Assembly: GCA_015233485.1 (NCBI GenBank)
Contig: JADFXO010000232.1
Coordinates: 1 to 6,364, forward strand
Origin: Nitrospirota bacterium
GTDB taxonomy: Bacteria; Nitrospirota; Thermodesulfovibrionia; Thermodesulfovibrionales; Magnetobacteriaceae
DNA: 6,364 nt
Direction: 5' to 3'
Shown in pieces: positions 1-6,364 of this stretch. Under the pieces are notes generated by a model that had not been told where the DNA came from, did not search any database, and saw nothing but the letters and a program-made list of their open reading frames with translations. The first letter of the stretch is position 1, and each line of letters begins with the position of its first letter. The position numbers and the translations under genes are program-made.

Positions 1-480
1 GAGTATGTCGTTGAAGTCGAACCTTTGGGTTATTTCCAACGTCTCCGAGAGAAGCCTGGCCCTGCCTTTGCCCATTCCTTTTTTCCCGGCGTTTATGAGT
101 GCGGTTATAAATGCATGGGAGCGGACTATGGCATTTCCGATAAGAACGAGTTCCAGCGTAATTTCCTCACCTTTTGCATATACGGGTTTTGTGTCCAGTC
201 TGGGCCTTAATATGTAAGGATGAGGCTTGTCCGTGAGAAAATACATAAAATACGTGCAATCTGCTTTTAATTCGCACGCCGGGCAGTTTTTCGGATATTG
301 CGCCCTGCACGTCTCGCGCTTGAGAGCGTAACCAAGCGCGCCCCGCCACTTGTCCCCCTTCGTCTGGTCAGGGCCAAGCGAAACGTCCTCAAGCGCCCGA
401 AAAACGAACGTTAATATGAGGACATTAAAATCAACCAACGATTTTTTGATAGCAGAAGGCAGATAAGCTTTTACGTTCAT
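1..480 (-). CDS. cas6: Cas6-family pre-crRNA endoribonuclease, N-terminal part (C-terminus beyond left edge)
   Basis: Cas6 cuts the repeat in pre-crRNA to release crRNAs for the Csm complex. The frame is open from an ATG at 480 to the left edge (160 codons), so the C-terminal part is missing from the window. The sequence fits the RAMP-type Cas6 group with a four-cysteine insert: FRALEDVSLG at residues 27-36, WRGALGYALKRETC at 45-58, Cys at 58, 66, 69 and 75 as a probable zinc site, then PHPYILRP 86-93, KGEEITLELVLIGNAI 103-118 and the start of the glycine-rich GKKGMGKGRARL at 132-143. No good Shine-Dalgarno precedes the ATG; in-frame GTG (489) and CTG codons upstream are alternatives, but the ATG gives a normal N-terminus. 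G+C is visibly higher than in the csm genes. The catalytic residue cannot be assigned from this portion. Confidence 0.88.
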   Translation of the reverse strand, partial: MNVKAYLPSAIKKSLVDFNVLILTFVFRALEDVSLGPDQTKGDKWRGALGYALKRETCRAQYPKNCPACELKADCTYFMYFLTDKPHPYILRPRLDTKPVYAKGEEITLELVLIGNAIVRSHAFITALINAGKKGMGKGRARLLSETLEITQRFDFNDIL

Positions 481-552
481 CAGAGACACGCTTTTTAACA
501 GTGCAACCTTATTATGTAATGTTTATTAACAATTAATTGAGCCTTGAGCATT
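481..552. other. Only intergenic gap in the window, between the membrane-protein gene and cas6
   Basis: This A+T-rich 72-base stretch separates the membrane-protein stop from the cas6 ATG. It contains a short inverted repeat (ATTAA-3-TTAAT at 525-537) and a CATAAT that could serve as a -10 for cas6 on the minus strand, but no good -35 partner. There is no G+C-rich stem with a T run, so I see no intrinsic terminator. Read-through from csm5 into cas6, or a weak cas6 promoter here, are both possible. Confidence 0.3.
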
Positions 553-1071
553 CTATCTTTCATAGCTAGTAGTAACCATAGAGGTTAAAATATCATTCAA
601 TAAGCGACCTCTAAAATTGACTACGACAGTATTTGCTCGATTTCCGATGTCCTTTATAGTTTCACGTGGGATGCTTTCAGATTCTGCGTAGATAATTATC
701 GGCGTTTGATTACTTTTTCTTGCATTAAATATCTGCTCAATTTTATCTTTCGATGATGTCCAATCTACTAGAAAGATTGTCGCATCTTTAGCCTTATCAA
801 TATTATTAAGAAATACTTTGTCGATGTTTTTCTCGTTAAATATTTTTGACTCCATGAGGGTATTCTTTAAGTTTAAACATACTGTTTCTGAACCAATAAT
901 TGCTATTTTTCGACTTGAAAGACCTACCCCGAGTTTAAGAATTACTGGTAAAACACCTTTAATAGACAGAAAGATTATAGACATAAAACCGACTATCGTT
1001 GAGATTGTTGTGAACCCCCCAACGATAATAAAAAATGGTTGATTAAAAAATTCTTTTAATATTGCTACCAT
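553..1071 (-). CDS. Small membrane-anchored protein with Rossmann-like domain; candidate type III ancillary (cOA-gated) effector
   Basis: I do not recognise this family with certainty. The 172-residue product has a hydrophobic run at residues 13-37 (one transmembrane helix), a second short apolar stretch at 39-51, then a soluble alpha/beta domain: strand RKIAIIGS 54-61, helix to 78, strand DKVFLN 84-89, strand ATIFLVDW 97-104 followed by TSSKDK, strand TPIIIYA 123-129, strand NTVVVNF 147-153 and a final RGRLLNDILTSM helix. The strand order suggests a Rossmann-like fold, possibly CARF. DWTSSK resembles, but does not match exactly, the CARF signature D-x-S/T-xxx-R/K. The ATG at 1071 is preferred to one at 1083 because GGAGG lies 5 bases before it. 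The gene follows csm5 by 11 bases and occupies the slot where Csm6 often sits, so a role as a cOA-activated membrane effector, similar in plan to Cam1, is inferred and not shown. Alternatives are a TrkA-N/receiver-like sensor or an unrelated cargo gene. Confidence 0.6.
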   Translation of the reverse strand: MVAILKEFFNQPFFIIVGGFTTISTIVGFMSIIFLSIKGVLPVILKLGVGLSSRKIAIIGSETVCLNLKNTLMESKIFNEKNIDKVFLNNIDKAKDATIFLVDWTSSKDKIEQIFNARKSNQTPIIIYAESESIPRETIKDIGNRANTVVVNFRGRLLNDILTSMVTTSYER

Positions 1072-1076
1072 TATAT

Positions 1077-1081
1077 CCTCC
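1077..1081 (-). promoter_or_regulatory. Shine-Dalgarno of the membrane-protein gene
   Basis: GGAGG on the minus strand, 5 bases before the ATG at 1071. It lies immediately downstream of the first possible ATG (1083), which itself overlaps the csm5 stop and lacks an upstream Shine-Dalgarno. This makes 1071 the better start and gives the gene its own ribosome entry independent of csm5 coupling. Confidence 0.75.
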
Positions 1082-1082
1082 A

Positions 1083-2576
1083 TTAAAATATTTCATAAGC
1101 TACCCAACCTAAAGGCAAGGTAGGTTGATTTTCATCAAAAATCAACCTTCGTGTTTTCGGTGCCGGTAAACCATAATCATCCTTGTTGAAAATAATATTC
1201 CTTATTAAAACTTTTTGGTCATCCTTAAAAAGCAAATCAATGGTCATACCTAATAAACCGGATCCCCAGCCAATCCGAAACTTGTTTTGAATATTTTTTT
1301 TGTAGAATTCGATAGTGGGTGCGAGAAAGAGGTCTTCGTTGGTGGTTAAGTTAAACAATTCTTTTTCATAAATCCAAAGGTCTTCATTAAATTCATTGAC
1401 AAGGCCAAGCAGTTCGTTTATGTTAGAAAATGGAACGTATTCGAGCTTTGAGATAGCATCTTTATCAATGATTATATCAAAGGTGGTGCTTCCTGTAAAT
1501 GTTTCAATAGGGGATGTTATATGATTATTACTGGTACTTCTTTTGTAACCTACTTTGTACTTAATATTCGTACCATCTTCTTTATCGTCTACAACCTCCG
1601 GTTTACTATCGGTAAATTCAAAATCGGTAATTTTGTCCGACCCCATTTTTTTAATTAACACAGCTTTACCAACATTGAGCTTTATTTCTGAGAAATGTTT
1701 TTTACATATTTTATCAGTAAAATCGTATTCTTTATTAATATATTTTACTTTAAACCAATTGCCGAAAGGTATGATTTTACCGATTTTTTCTTTGTCTGTT
1801 GCCTCTTGTTGTTTCAACGGCGGAGGTAACATCTTTGATTTTTCCAGACAGGCAACTACGGCTTTCTGATTTTTATTTATCGTTATTTCAGGGGTATCTT
1901 TGACGTTAACATATTTAAAGAAATCCTTGTCAGGACTTAGTTCTTTTATTTCACCCTGAAACAAATAGTTTTGAAGTTCTTTAGAAAATATCTTTTTTTT
2001 GTTTTCCTTTACATCTTTTGAAGTTATTTTTTTGTATTTATCAAGACTTGATTCTATATTATCCATAAATTCTTTTACATAGTTATTGCCGCTACATTCT
2101 TTGTAGTTCTTAATAAGCTTATACATTACAGCAGTTCTAAGTGCGCCTTTAATAGAACTGCCCGGGATATATGGCTTTCCGAAGCCATTTCGAATAAAAG
2201 CCTCTTTTGATGGTGCATTTATGACCGATTTGAATACGCCCTTTTGTATTAATGCCTCAGTTAAGATTTTATTATTTCTATAATCGTAAATACCCTTTTT
2301 AGAAAGAAAGTTTCCAATACTGAATCCATTATTCTTTTCATCTGTATTTCCATCACCTTGTATCCATTGTTCCATCTCGTCAATAAACGTATTAAGAAGC
2401 GTTAAGCTGTTATCTCTTTCATATAAAAATCCACCCAGCTTATCGGAATCGATTGAATATGCAGTGTATTCATCTTTTCTAACATAATTATAAGCATATT
2501 CGCCCAATGCCATTCCTTTAATGCAAACCGGTGAGAGTGCTTTAATTTTTATCTTTCTTTTCTCAAATATATCCAT
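1083..2576 (-). CDS. csm5: Csm5, RAMP subunit capping the crRNA 3' side, with an internal insertion
   Basis: Csm5 terminates the Csm3 backbone at the crRNA 3' end and takes part in crRNA 3' maturation. Diagnostic stretches are KIKALSPVCIKG at residues 9-20, KPYIPGSSIKGALRTAV at 134-150, SPIETFTGSTTFDI at 355-368, the glycine loop RIGWGSGLLGMTIDLL at 434-449 and the family-typical C-terminus PKTRRLIF...PLGWVAYEI at 473-496. At 497 residues it is clearly longer than many Csm5 proteins (about 350-400). The excess lies mainly in residues ~245-354, after a PPP run and between two core strands, and looks strand-rich. Earlier there is also a lysine-rich helical stretch (about 178-200). The start abuts the csm4 TAA with only a weak GGGG upstream, which suggests coupling. 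The gene is intact. Confidence 0.94.
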   Translation of the reverse strand: MDIFEKRKIKIKALSPVCIKGMALGEYAYNYVRKDEYTAYSIDSDKLGGFLYERDNSLTLLNTFIDEMEQWIQGDGNTDEKNNGFSIGNFLSKKGIYDYRNNKILTEALIQKGVFKSVINAPSKEAFIRNGFGKPYIPGSSIKGALRTAVMYKLIKNYKECSGNNYVKEFMDNIESSLDKYKKITSKDVKENKKKIFSKELQNYLFQGEIKELSPDKDFFKYVNVKDTPEITINKNQKAVVACLEKSKMLPPPLKQQEATDKEKIGKIIPFGNWFKVKYINKEYDFTDKICKKHFSEIKLNVGKAVLIKKMGSDKITDFEFTDSKPEVVDDKEDGTNIKYKVGYKRSTSNNHITSPIETFTGSTTFDIIIDKDAISKLEYVPFSNINELLGLVNEFNEDLWIYEKELFNLTTNEDLFLAPTIEFYKKNIQNKFRIGWGSGLLGMTIDLLFKDDQKVLIRNIIFNKDDYGLPAPKTRRLIFDENQPTLPLGWVAYEIF

Positions 2577-3659
2577 TTATTTAGCCCCACAAAATGGAAG
2601 TGTAAATGGTATACCACATCTGTAAATTTTATGTTCTGTAAATCCCTTAGGGGTAACATCAGCTAAAGCCCCATTCATCTTAGACTCAAATACTGAGCCT
2701 TCACCAAACATAAAACAACTTTGCCTCTTAAGTTGAAAATAGCTTGATGTCGAAAAAAACCACCCTTTACGTAGAACCAAAGAATAGGCCAATGGTTCTT
2801 CATTATTAATATCGGACGGGAAATAAGTCGAAAATAAATATTGGCTATTTGAATTAATCGCAAATATATTTTTAAATACTTCCCTTGCTGACTCTTTATT
2901 TTTATCAAAATGTTGGTTTATTTTCATATGGTCATTGGTATCATCTACATTGAGACAAAACCAGTCTTTTTCAGAGAAATCAAAAGAGCCACATCCACTC
3001 GTTTTTCTTCCACCAAGCCCCGTATACTTCAAGTTGTTCAAGATTTTCTTAAAATCATCTAAAGTAAAGATAGTCTCGTCAATGTCTACAATAAAAAAGG
3101 GTTTTACAGTGTCTAAATAAAAAACAAGCCCGGTTCTGTATATCTGTGAAGCTGAAGTCAAACTATCGGTCAAGTGTTGTGTTTTAGGCTGCTCCACCCA
3201 AAATGACTGTAATTCTGTATCCAGTATACTTTTAATATCGAGAGGCTCACCTTTGATCCATTTTAAGTACGTATCTATAGAAATGAATTTTCGTTTTCTG
3301 AAATCTTTACTATACGTTCGCATCTCTCCTTCATTTGTTATATTAATAGGAAGAGTTAGCGGCTTAGGTATATAATACATATAAGTTGGTTCAGAGTTTT
3401 CTTTCGCTTCACTGTTTACAAAACCAAAGGACGAAACTTTAAAGGGAACGTTTACAATGTCATCACCATTACTATCCAATAATCCACTAATCCATTTCTT
3501 ATCTTCAAAAATTCCTCGTATAGATGCGAGGGTGTTAATCAAAGCACTAAAAATGGTATCCGAGTGGGCATACCCCTGAACCTGCTCCACTCCATAACCG
3601 GCTACATCGGAACCAAAATGCACTCCACTTTTGAAATTTAATTCTATCAGGTACTTCAT
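2577..3659 (-). CDS. csm4: Csm4, Cas5-like RAMP subunit that holds the crRNA 5' handle
   Basis: Csm4 caps the crRNA 5' handle end of the complex and contacts Cas10. The 360-residue product has the RAMP ferredoxin-fold opening KYLIELNFKSGVHFG (residues 2-16), then the family-typical AHSDTIFSALI at 31-41, RKRKFISIDTYLKW at 121-134, the glycine-rich loop TGLGGRKTSGCGSF at 213-226, a second Gly motif MFGEGSVFE at 317-325 and the C-terminal YRCGIPFTLPF. Length is within the normal range to slightly long. The ATG at 3659 shares its A with the csm3 stop (TAATG) and has no convincing Shine-Dalgarno, so translation is probably coupled to csm3. The stop directly abuts the csm5 ATG. No catalytic role is expected for this subunit. 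Confidence 0.95.
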   Translation of the reverse strand: MKYLIELNFKSGVHFGSDVAGYGVEQVQGYAHSDTIFSALINTLASIRGIFEDKKWISGLLDSNGDDIVNVPFKVSSFGFVNSEAKENSEPTYMYYIPKPLTLPINITNEGEMRTYSKDFRKRKFISIDTYLKWIKGEPLDIKSILDTELQSFWVEQPKTQHLTDSLTSASQIYRTGLVFYLDTVKPFFIVDIDETIFTLDDFKKILNNLKYTGLGGRKTSGCGSFDFSEKDWFCLNVDDTNDHMKINQHFDKNKESAREVFKNIFAINSNSQYLFSTYFPSDINNEEPLAYSLVLRKGWFFSTSSYFQLKRQSCFMFGEGSVFESKMNGALADVTPKGFTEHKIYRCGIPFTLPFCGAK

Positions 3660-4573
3660 TATGTTATTTTTTTCTTATTTTCTATTGAGTTTTTAAGAAT
3701 ATCAAAATTATCTAATCTCAATTTCTCAAGATCATTAATATAACCATTCTCTACGTTTATCGTATCTGATAAAAATTCACCCGCGTTGCCAGCAGCTTTG
3801 TAGTATTTAGACTCTTTTTTGCTTATGAAAAATACAACCTGTCCGTAGCCTCTGGAAACGCTTCCTCCAAGGCCATCATGGCTGATTATGCTCAATACCA
3901 AAAATATATTTTTTACATCTTCTATAGCATGACTAATTTCTGTATCAGTTAAAAAATATACTTTTGAGTCATTTGCAAAATGTCCCTGAACTTTATACAC
4001 GATCTCAAAATCGAATGTTGCACCTGCGGGAACACGTTCAAATGTTCGAGGTTGAGCAGCAGATGTTACTCTGTCAATCGCGTTTTCCATTTTTGCTTCA
4101 AACACAAATATTTTATCCGGCTTCACATCTTTTAAACGATCTTTGTTCAGATTACTGTCACGCACTATTATTTTCGATGGGAAATTGTTCATTCCTTTTT
4201 CTCCAGTCGAGCCATAAACCCTGCATACTTCGCAGTTTTTTGCACCAGGACCTTTAATTTTATCCTCATATAAAAATTCTTCTATGTCATTACAGACATG
4301 CTGCATTATAGGATTACCAGGTCTACCAGAATTTCTATTATATTGGATATTAGCATTTTTTGCAGATGCAATCTTTTCCATAAAGCTTCTCATTTTTCCT
4401 TTCAGAGAACTACCCGGTATATAAGGTGCTCCTGTTATAGGATGTTTTATAACAGGTGAGTCTATACCTCCTATTTCTACCGTGTCCTGCGATGTGCCGA
4501 TATGAAGCCCTGTTTTAGCTTCTATCAAGCCTTTTATCACTATATTTCCCAACAATCCAGGCTTATAATTCAT
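3659..4573 (-). CDS. csm3: Csm3, backbone RAMP subunit and target-RNA endonuclease
   Basis: Repeated backbone (Cas7-like) subunit that coats the crRNA and cuts bound target RNA at 6-nt intervals. RAMP features in order: TGLHIGTSQD at residues 21-30; EIGGIDSPVI at 33-42, whose D38 aligns with the catalytic Asp (D33 of the Streptococcus thermophilus protein); PYIPGSSLKGKMRS at 50-63; a probable zinc site made of H92/C94 and C114/C117; a thumb with RVTSAAQPRTFERVPAGATF at 168-187; and the glycine-rich loop GLGGSVSRGYG at 234-244. The ATG at 4573 is chosen because AAAAGGAGG lies 8 bases before it; an in-frame ATG at 4621 is buried in csm2. At 304 residues it is longer than many Csm3 proteins, owing to about 50 charged residues after the glycine loop. 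It ends in a 1-base TAATG overlap with csm4. The protein looks intact and catalytically competent. Confidence 0.96.
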   Translation of the reverse strand: MNYKPGLLGNIVIKGLIEAKTGLHIGTSQDTVEIGGIDSPVIKHPITGAPYIPGSSLKGKMRSFMEKIASAKNANIQYNRNSGRPGNPIMQHVCNDIEEFLYEDKIKGPGAKNCEVCRVYGSTGEKGMNNFPSKIIVRDSNLNKDRLKDVKPDKIFVFEAKMENAIDRVTSAAQPRTFERVPAGATFDFEIVYKVQGHFANDSKVYFLTDTEISHAIEDVKNIFLVLSIISHDGLGGSVSRGYGQVVFFISKKESKYYKAAGNAGEFLSDTINVENGYINDLEKLRLDNFDILKNSIENKKKIT

Positions 4574-4991
4574 CTCGTTTTCCTCCTTTTTCCTTATTGC
4601 TGCAAACATTATGAAACGCAACTAACGATTCAAAGAAATTTGTAAAATGCATAATATCTTTTTTATCAAACCCCTTATCCTTAATTTTTCCTATCATTTT
4701 ACTGCAAATTTCTGTTAATACCTTTAGTCCGCTTTGTTTAACGGCGGCATTCATGAACTGTGGACGAAGCATTAATAGCTTTGCCTGATATTCAGGTGTT
4801 AATACGATACTTTCGTCAAATGACATTTTGATATTTTTTATTGCATCGAAAAAACGCCTTATTTGGTGGGTCTTAATCGAGCTTAAATTTCTTGCTAAAA
4901 CCTCTGAATAATCTATCATAATATCAAGCTCAATATCCGTCAAACTGACAGACTCTCCTATAATTCTATTAAACTCTTCCAAATTCGCCAT
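4563..4991 (-). CDS. csm2: Csm2, small subunit of the type III-A complex
   Basis: Small all-helical subunit (142 residues, normal for Csm2) that lines the inner filament of the Csm complex along the crRNA-target duplex. Family features are THQIRRFFDAIKNIK at residues 41-55, LLMLRPQFMNAAVKQ at 72-86 and a C-terminal helix HFTNFFESLVAFHNV at 115-129. The ATG at 4991 is chosen over an in-frame ATG at 5024 because a strong AAAGGAG sits 6 bases before it and because the product then begins MANLEEFNRI. The upstream start would add a poorly conserved-looking Cys-rich leader inside cas10. The gene starts one base after the cas10 stop, and its end overlaps csm3 by 11 bases. Position between cas10 and csm3 is the standard III-A order. 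Confidence 0.93.
   Translation of the reverse strand: MANLEEFNRIIGESVSLTDIELDIMIDYSEVLARNLSSIKTHQIRRFFDAIKNIKMSFDESIVLTPEYQAKLLMLRPQFMNAAVKQSGLKVLTEICSKMIGKIKDKGFDKKDIMHFTNFFESLVAFHNVCSNKEKGGKRDEL
4582..4590 (-). promoter_or_regulatory. Shine-Dalgarno of csm3
   Basis: AAAAGGAGG on the minus strand, 8 bases before the ATG at 4573 and inside the 3' end of csm2. It is the strongest ribosome-binding site in the window and precedes the subunit needed in several copies per complex. It rules out the in-frame ATG at 4621. Confidence 0.87.
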
Positions 4992-4992
4992 A

Positions 4993-6364
4993 TTATTCTC
5001 CTTTATTTCGCAACAACAAATCAAACCAGGTTAAGGGTATTTTAAAGTATTTGATTGCATTGTGTTCATGTTCCGATAATGGCAGCATTATTATTAAATC
5101 TCTCAACTGATGAATTAGTTCCGCCTTATTTTCAGTTCCATTTTGTGAAATTTTTCCAAGTCTCTCGATTGTATAATATAAATGAGGAACGTATAAAGAA
5201 TTTTTGTACCACCACGTTTCGGCAAGGGAAAACAATTTGTATACCAAGGCTCTCGATATGTTGTTAATAACTATCTTATCGACTTGTTTTTCGCACAAGC
5301 TTATTAATATATTCATAATCTTAAACATTTTGTCTTCATTCCAATTCAATGCATATACAAACTTATCGTGATTATCTTTCTGATTCGCTCGTATATTATT
5401 GGCGGCTATAATATTTAACTCATTGTTTTTATATTTATACGATGGTGAATAAAACAAGCATATTTTATTTTTTTGTGCTTTCGCTTCTAGGTTATATTTA
5501 AAAGATTTCGCCTCTTCCTCTGCTTCTTTACTATGCTTGGCTATTTGATACAAAGGGTATTTGTCTTTATGAAGCGTTAATCCGGCTGAAATAGTTAATC
5601 TTATGCTTGTATCGATTTTGGCCATTATCCTGGTAAAGTAACTATCAAAACATTTTTGGATGTCAAAAGCCAGTTCTGCCGTTTCGTCCCAAGCGCCAAG
5701 TATAAACAAATCATCGCCGCCTGAATATACTATCGATACATACCGCCCTCCTCTTTCTTCATACCCTTTGGAAATCAAATCGGTAATAATCTTATTTTTA
5801 CCTCCCACTATCTCAACAGGTCCTTTACAAATATCGCTTAGAACAATCTTAAAGAAATAATTTAACTCCCTTGAAATATATGAAAGAGTGGCAAGGTCGA
5901 AATCTTTATCTTTTATTTTCGTTGAAAAGAGTTTACCAAGATCATCGACATCCATCCTTAGACATCCGATTAAATCAGCGCCGTAAGAAGAATTCGCCAG
6001 ACCTGAAAATGACGCCGTTGTCTTAGTCTTATCCGGAATCGGTTTATCATTTACCTCGGCATATTCCCTCTCTTCTATTTCCTGAGCATGTTCAGGCAGG
6101 TTTGATACTATAGTAACATATTTTGCAAACATAAAGGGAACGCATTCGTTACTTTCAATTGAATTGATTTTCCAGAGACATTCACTTCCACTTTCAGCTT
6201 TCAATATGTAATAAACATCTTGATTATTGATATTTTTAAATAGCAAATGGCCTTCATATCCCTTATATTTGTTGTCATTATGTCTGCCGATAAATTCGAA
6301 GGCGGTTAATTTATCTCCTAAAACAAATAGCTGGTAACATAGCTCATGAGCTATAATAACATCG
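4993..6364 (-). CDS. cas10: Cas10/Csm1, type III-A large subunit, C-terminal part (N-terminus beyond right edge)
   Basis: Large subunit of the Csm effector complex, which on binding target RNA makes cyclic oligoadenylates from ATP in its palm domains. The frame is open from the right edge to a TAA at 4995-4993, giving 456 codons; the true start is outside the window. Near the edge is an HELC element followed by LGDKL, the position of the family's zinc-finger region before the second half of the protein. The second palm begins with GCLRMDVDDLGKLF (Asp pair coded at 5941-5946) and carries an intact cyclase signature SGGDD (GGDD coded at 5710-5721), followed by the typical SAGLTLHKDKYPLYQIAKHS stretch. 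The remainder is the helical C-terminal domain. An HD nuclease domain, if present, would lie off the window, so nothing can be said about it. The gene ends one base before csm2. Identification is secure from the GGDD context and the csm2-5 neighbours. Confidence 0.96.
   Translation of the reverse strand, partial: DVIIAHELCYQLFVLGDKLTAFEFIGRHNDNKYKGYEGHLLFKNINNQDVYYILKAESGSECLWKINSIESNECVPFMFAKYVTIVSNLPEHAQEIEEREYAEVNDKPIPDKTKTTASFSGLANSSYGADLIGCLRMDVDDLGKLFSTKIKDKDFDLATLSYISRELNYFFKIVLSDICKGPVEIVGGKNKIITDLISKGYEERGGRYVSIVYSGGDDLFILGAWDETAELAFDIQKCFDSYFTRIMAKIDTSIRLTISAGLTLHKDKYPLYQIAKHSKEAEEEAKSFKYNLEAKAQKNKICLFYSPSYKYKNNELNIIAANNIRANQKDNHDKFVYALNWNEDKMFKIMNILISLCEKQVDKIVINNISRALVYKLFSLAETWWYKNSLYVPHLYYTIERLGKISQNGTENKAELIHQLRDLIIMLPLSEHEHNAIKYFKIPLTWFDLLLRNKGE
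4998..5004 (-). promoter_or_regulatory. Shine-Dalgarno of csm2
   Basis: AAAGGAG on the minus strand, 6 bases before the ATG at 4991 and inside the last codons of cas10. It decides the csm2 start against the upstream in-frame ATG at 5024. Confidence 0.85.

Noticed and set aside
5..217. Plus-strand open frames opposite cas6 (5-217 and 25-210)
   Set aside because: They are antisense to a well-supported cas6 frame, have no ribosome-binding site and encode nothing recognisable.
167..349. Minus-strand open frame of 60 codons in another frame inside cas6
   Set aside because: It lies wholly within cas6, whose Cys motif and glycine-rich motifs are in a different frame.
525..537. ATTAA-CAA-TTAAT inverted repeat as a terminator or operator
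   Set aside because: The stem is only five A-T pairs with a 3-base loop and no adjoining T run; expected by chance in such A+T-rich DNA.
1070..1075. TATAAT on the minus strand just before the membrane-protein ATG, as a promoter -10
   Set aside because: It overlaps the start codon and the Shine-Dalgarno spacer, and no matching -35 is seen; a leaderless promoter would not need the GGAGG present here.
818..1869. Plus-strand open frames at 818-1042 and 1555-1869
   Set aside because: Antisense to the membrane-protein gene and csm5; low-complexity, without Shine-Dalgarno sequences.
6244..6246. TTG at 6246 as a start for cas10
   Set aside because: The frame stays open to the right edge with Cas10-like sequence upstream (HELC...LGDKL), so this TTG is an internal Leu codon.
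1..6364. CRISPR array or leader
   Set aside because: No regularly spaced repeats of 25-40 bases were found on reading through; any array must lie outside the window.

Overview
The window holds most of a type III-A (Csm) CRISPR-Cas interference operon. All genes lie on the minus strand, so transcription runs from the right edge to the left. In that order they are cas10/csm1 (N-terminus beyond the right edge), csm2, csm3, csm4, csm5, a small gene for a membrane-anchored protein of unrecognised family, and cas6 (C-terminus beyond the left edge). No CRISPR array, adaptation gene (cas1/cas2), tRNA, rRNA or insertion sequence is visible.

The genes from cas10 to the membrane protein are packed with 1-base gaps, direct abutments or overlaps of up to 11 bases, so they look like one translationally coupled operon. 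Strong Shine-Dalgarno sequences sit before csm2, csm3 and the membrane-protein gene. csm4 and csm5 have little or none and appear to rely on stop/start coupling. The only real gap is 72 bases, between the membrane-protein gene and cas6.

Functionally, Cas10 with Csm2-Csm5 would form the crRNA-guided Csm complex. Csm3 keeps its target-RNA-cleaving aspartate, and Cas10 keeps the GGDD of its cyclase palm, so both RNA cleavage and cyclic oligoadenylate (cOA) synthesis should be possible. Cas6 would mature the crRNA. The usual cOA-activated nuclease Csm6 is not in the window. The position just after csm5 instead holds a 172-residue protein with one strong N-terminal transmembrane segment and a Rossmann-like alpha/beta cytosolic domain. 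By position and architecture it is a candidate cOA-gated membrane effector, comparable in outline to the CARF-plus-transmembrane effector Cam1. This is the main point of interest.

The host is a bacterium (Shine-Dalgarno-led, operonic) that I cannot place further. The csm genes and the membrane-protein gene are A+T rich (roughly one third G+C by eye). The cas6 portion is visibly richer in G+C (about half), which suggests a mosaic locus in which cas6 has a different history or marks the composition of the rest of the genome.
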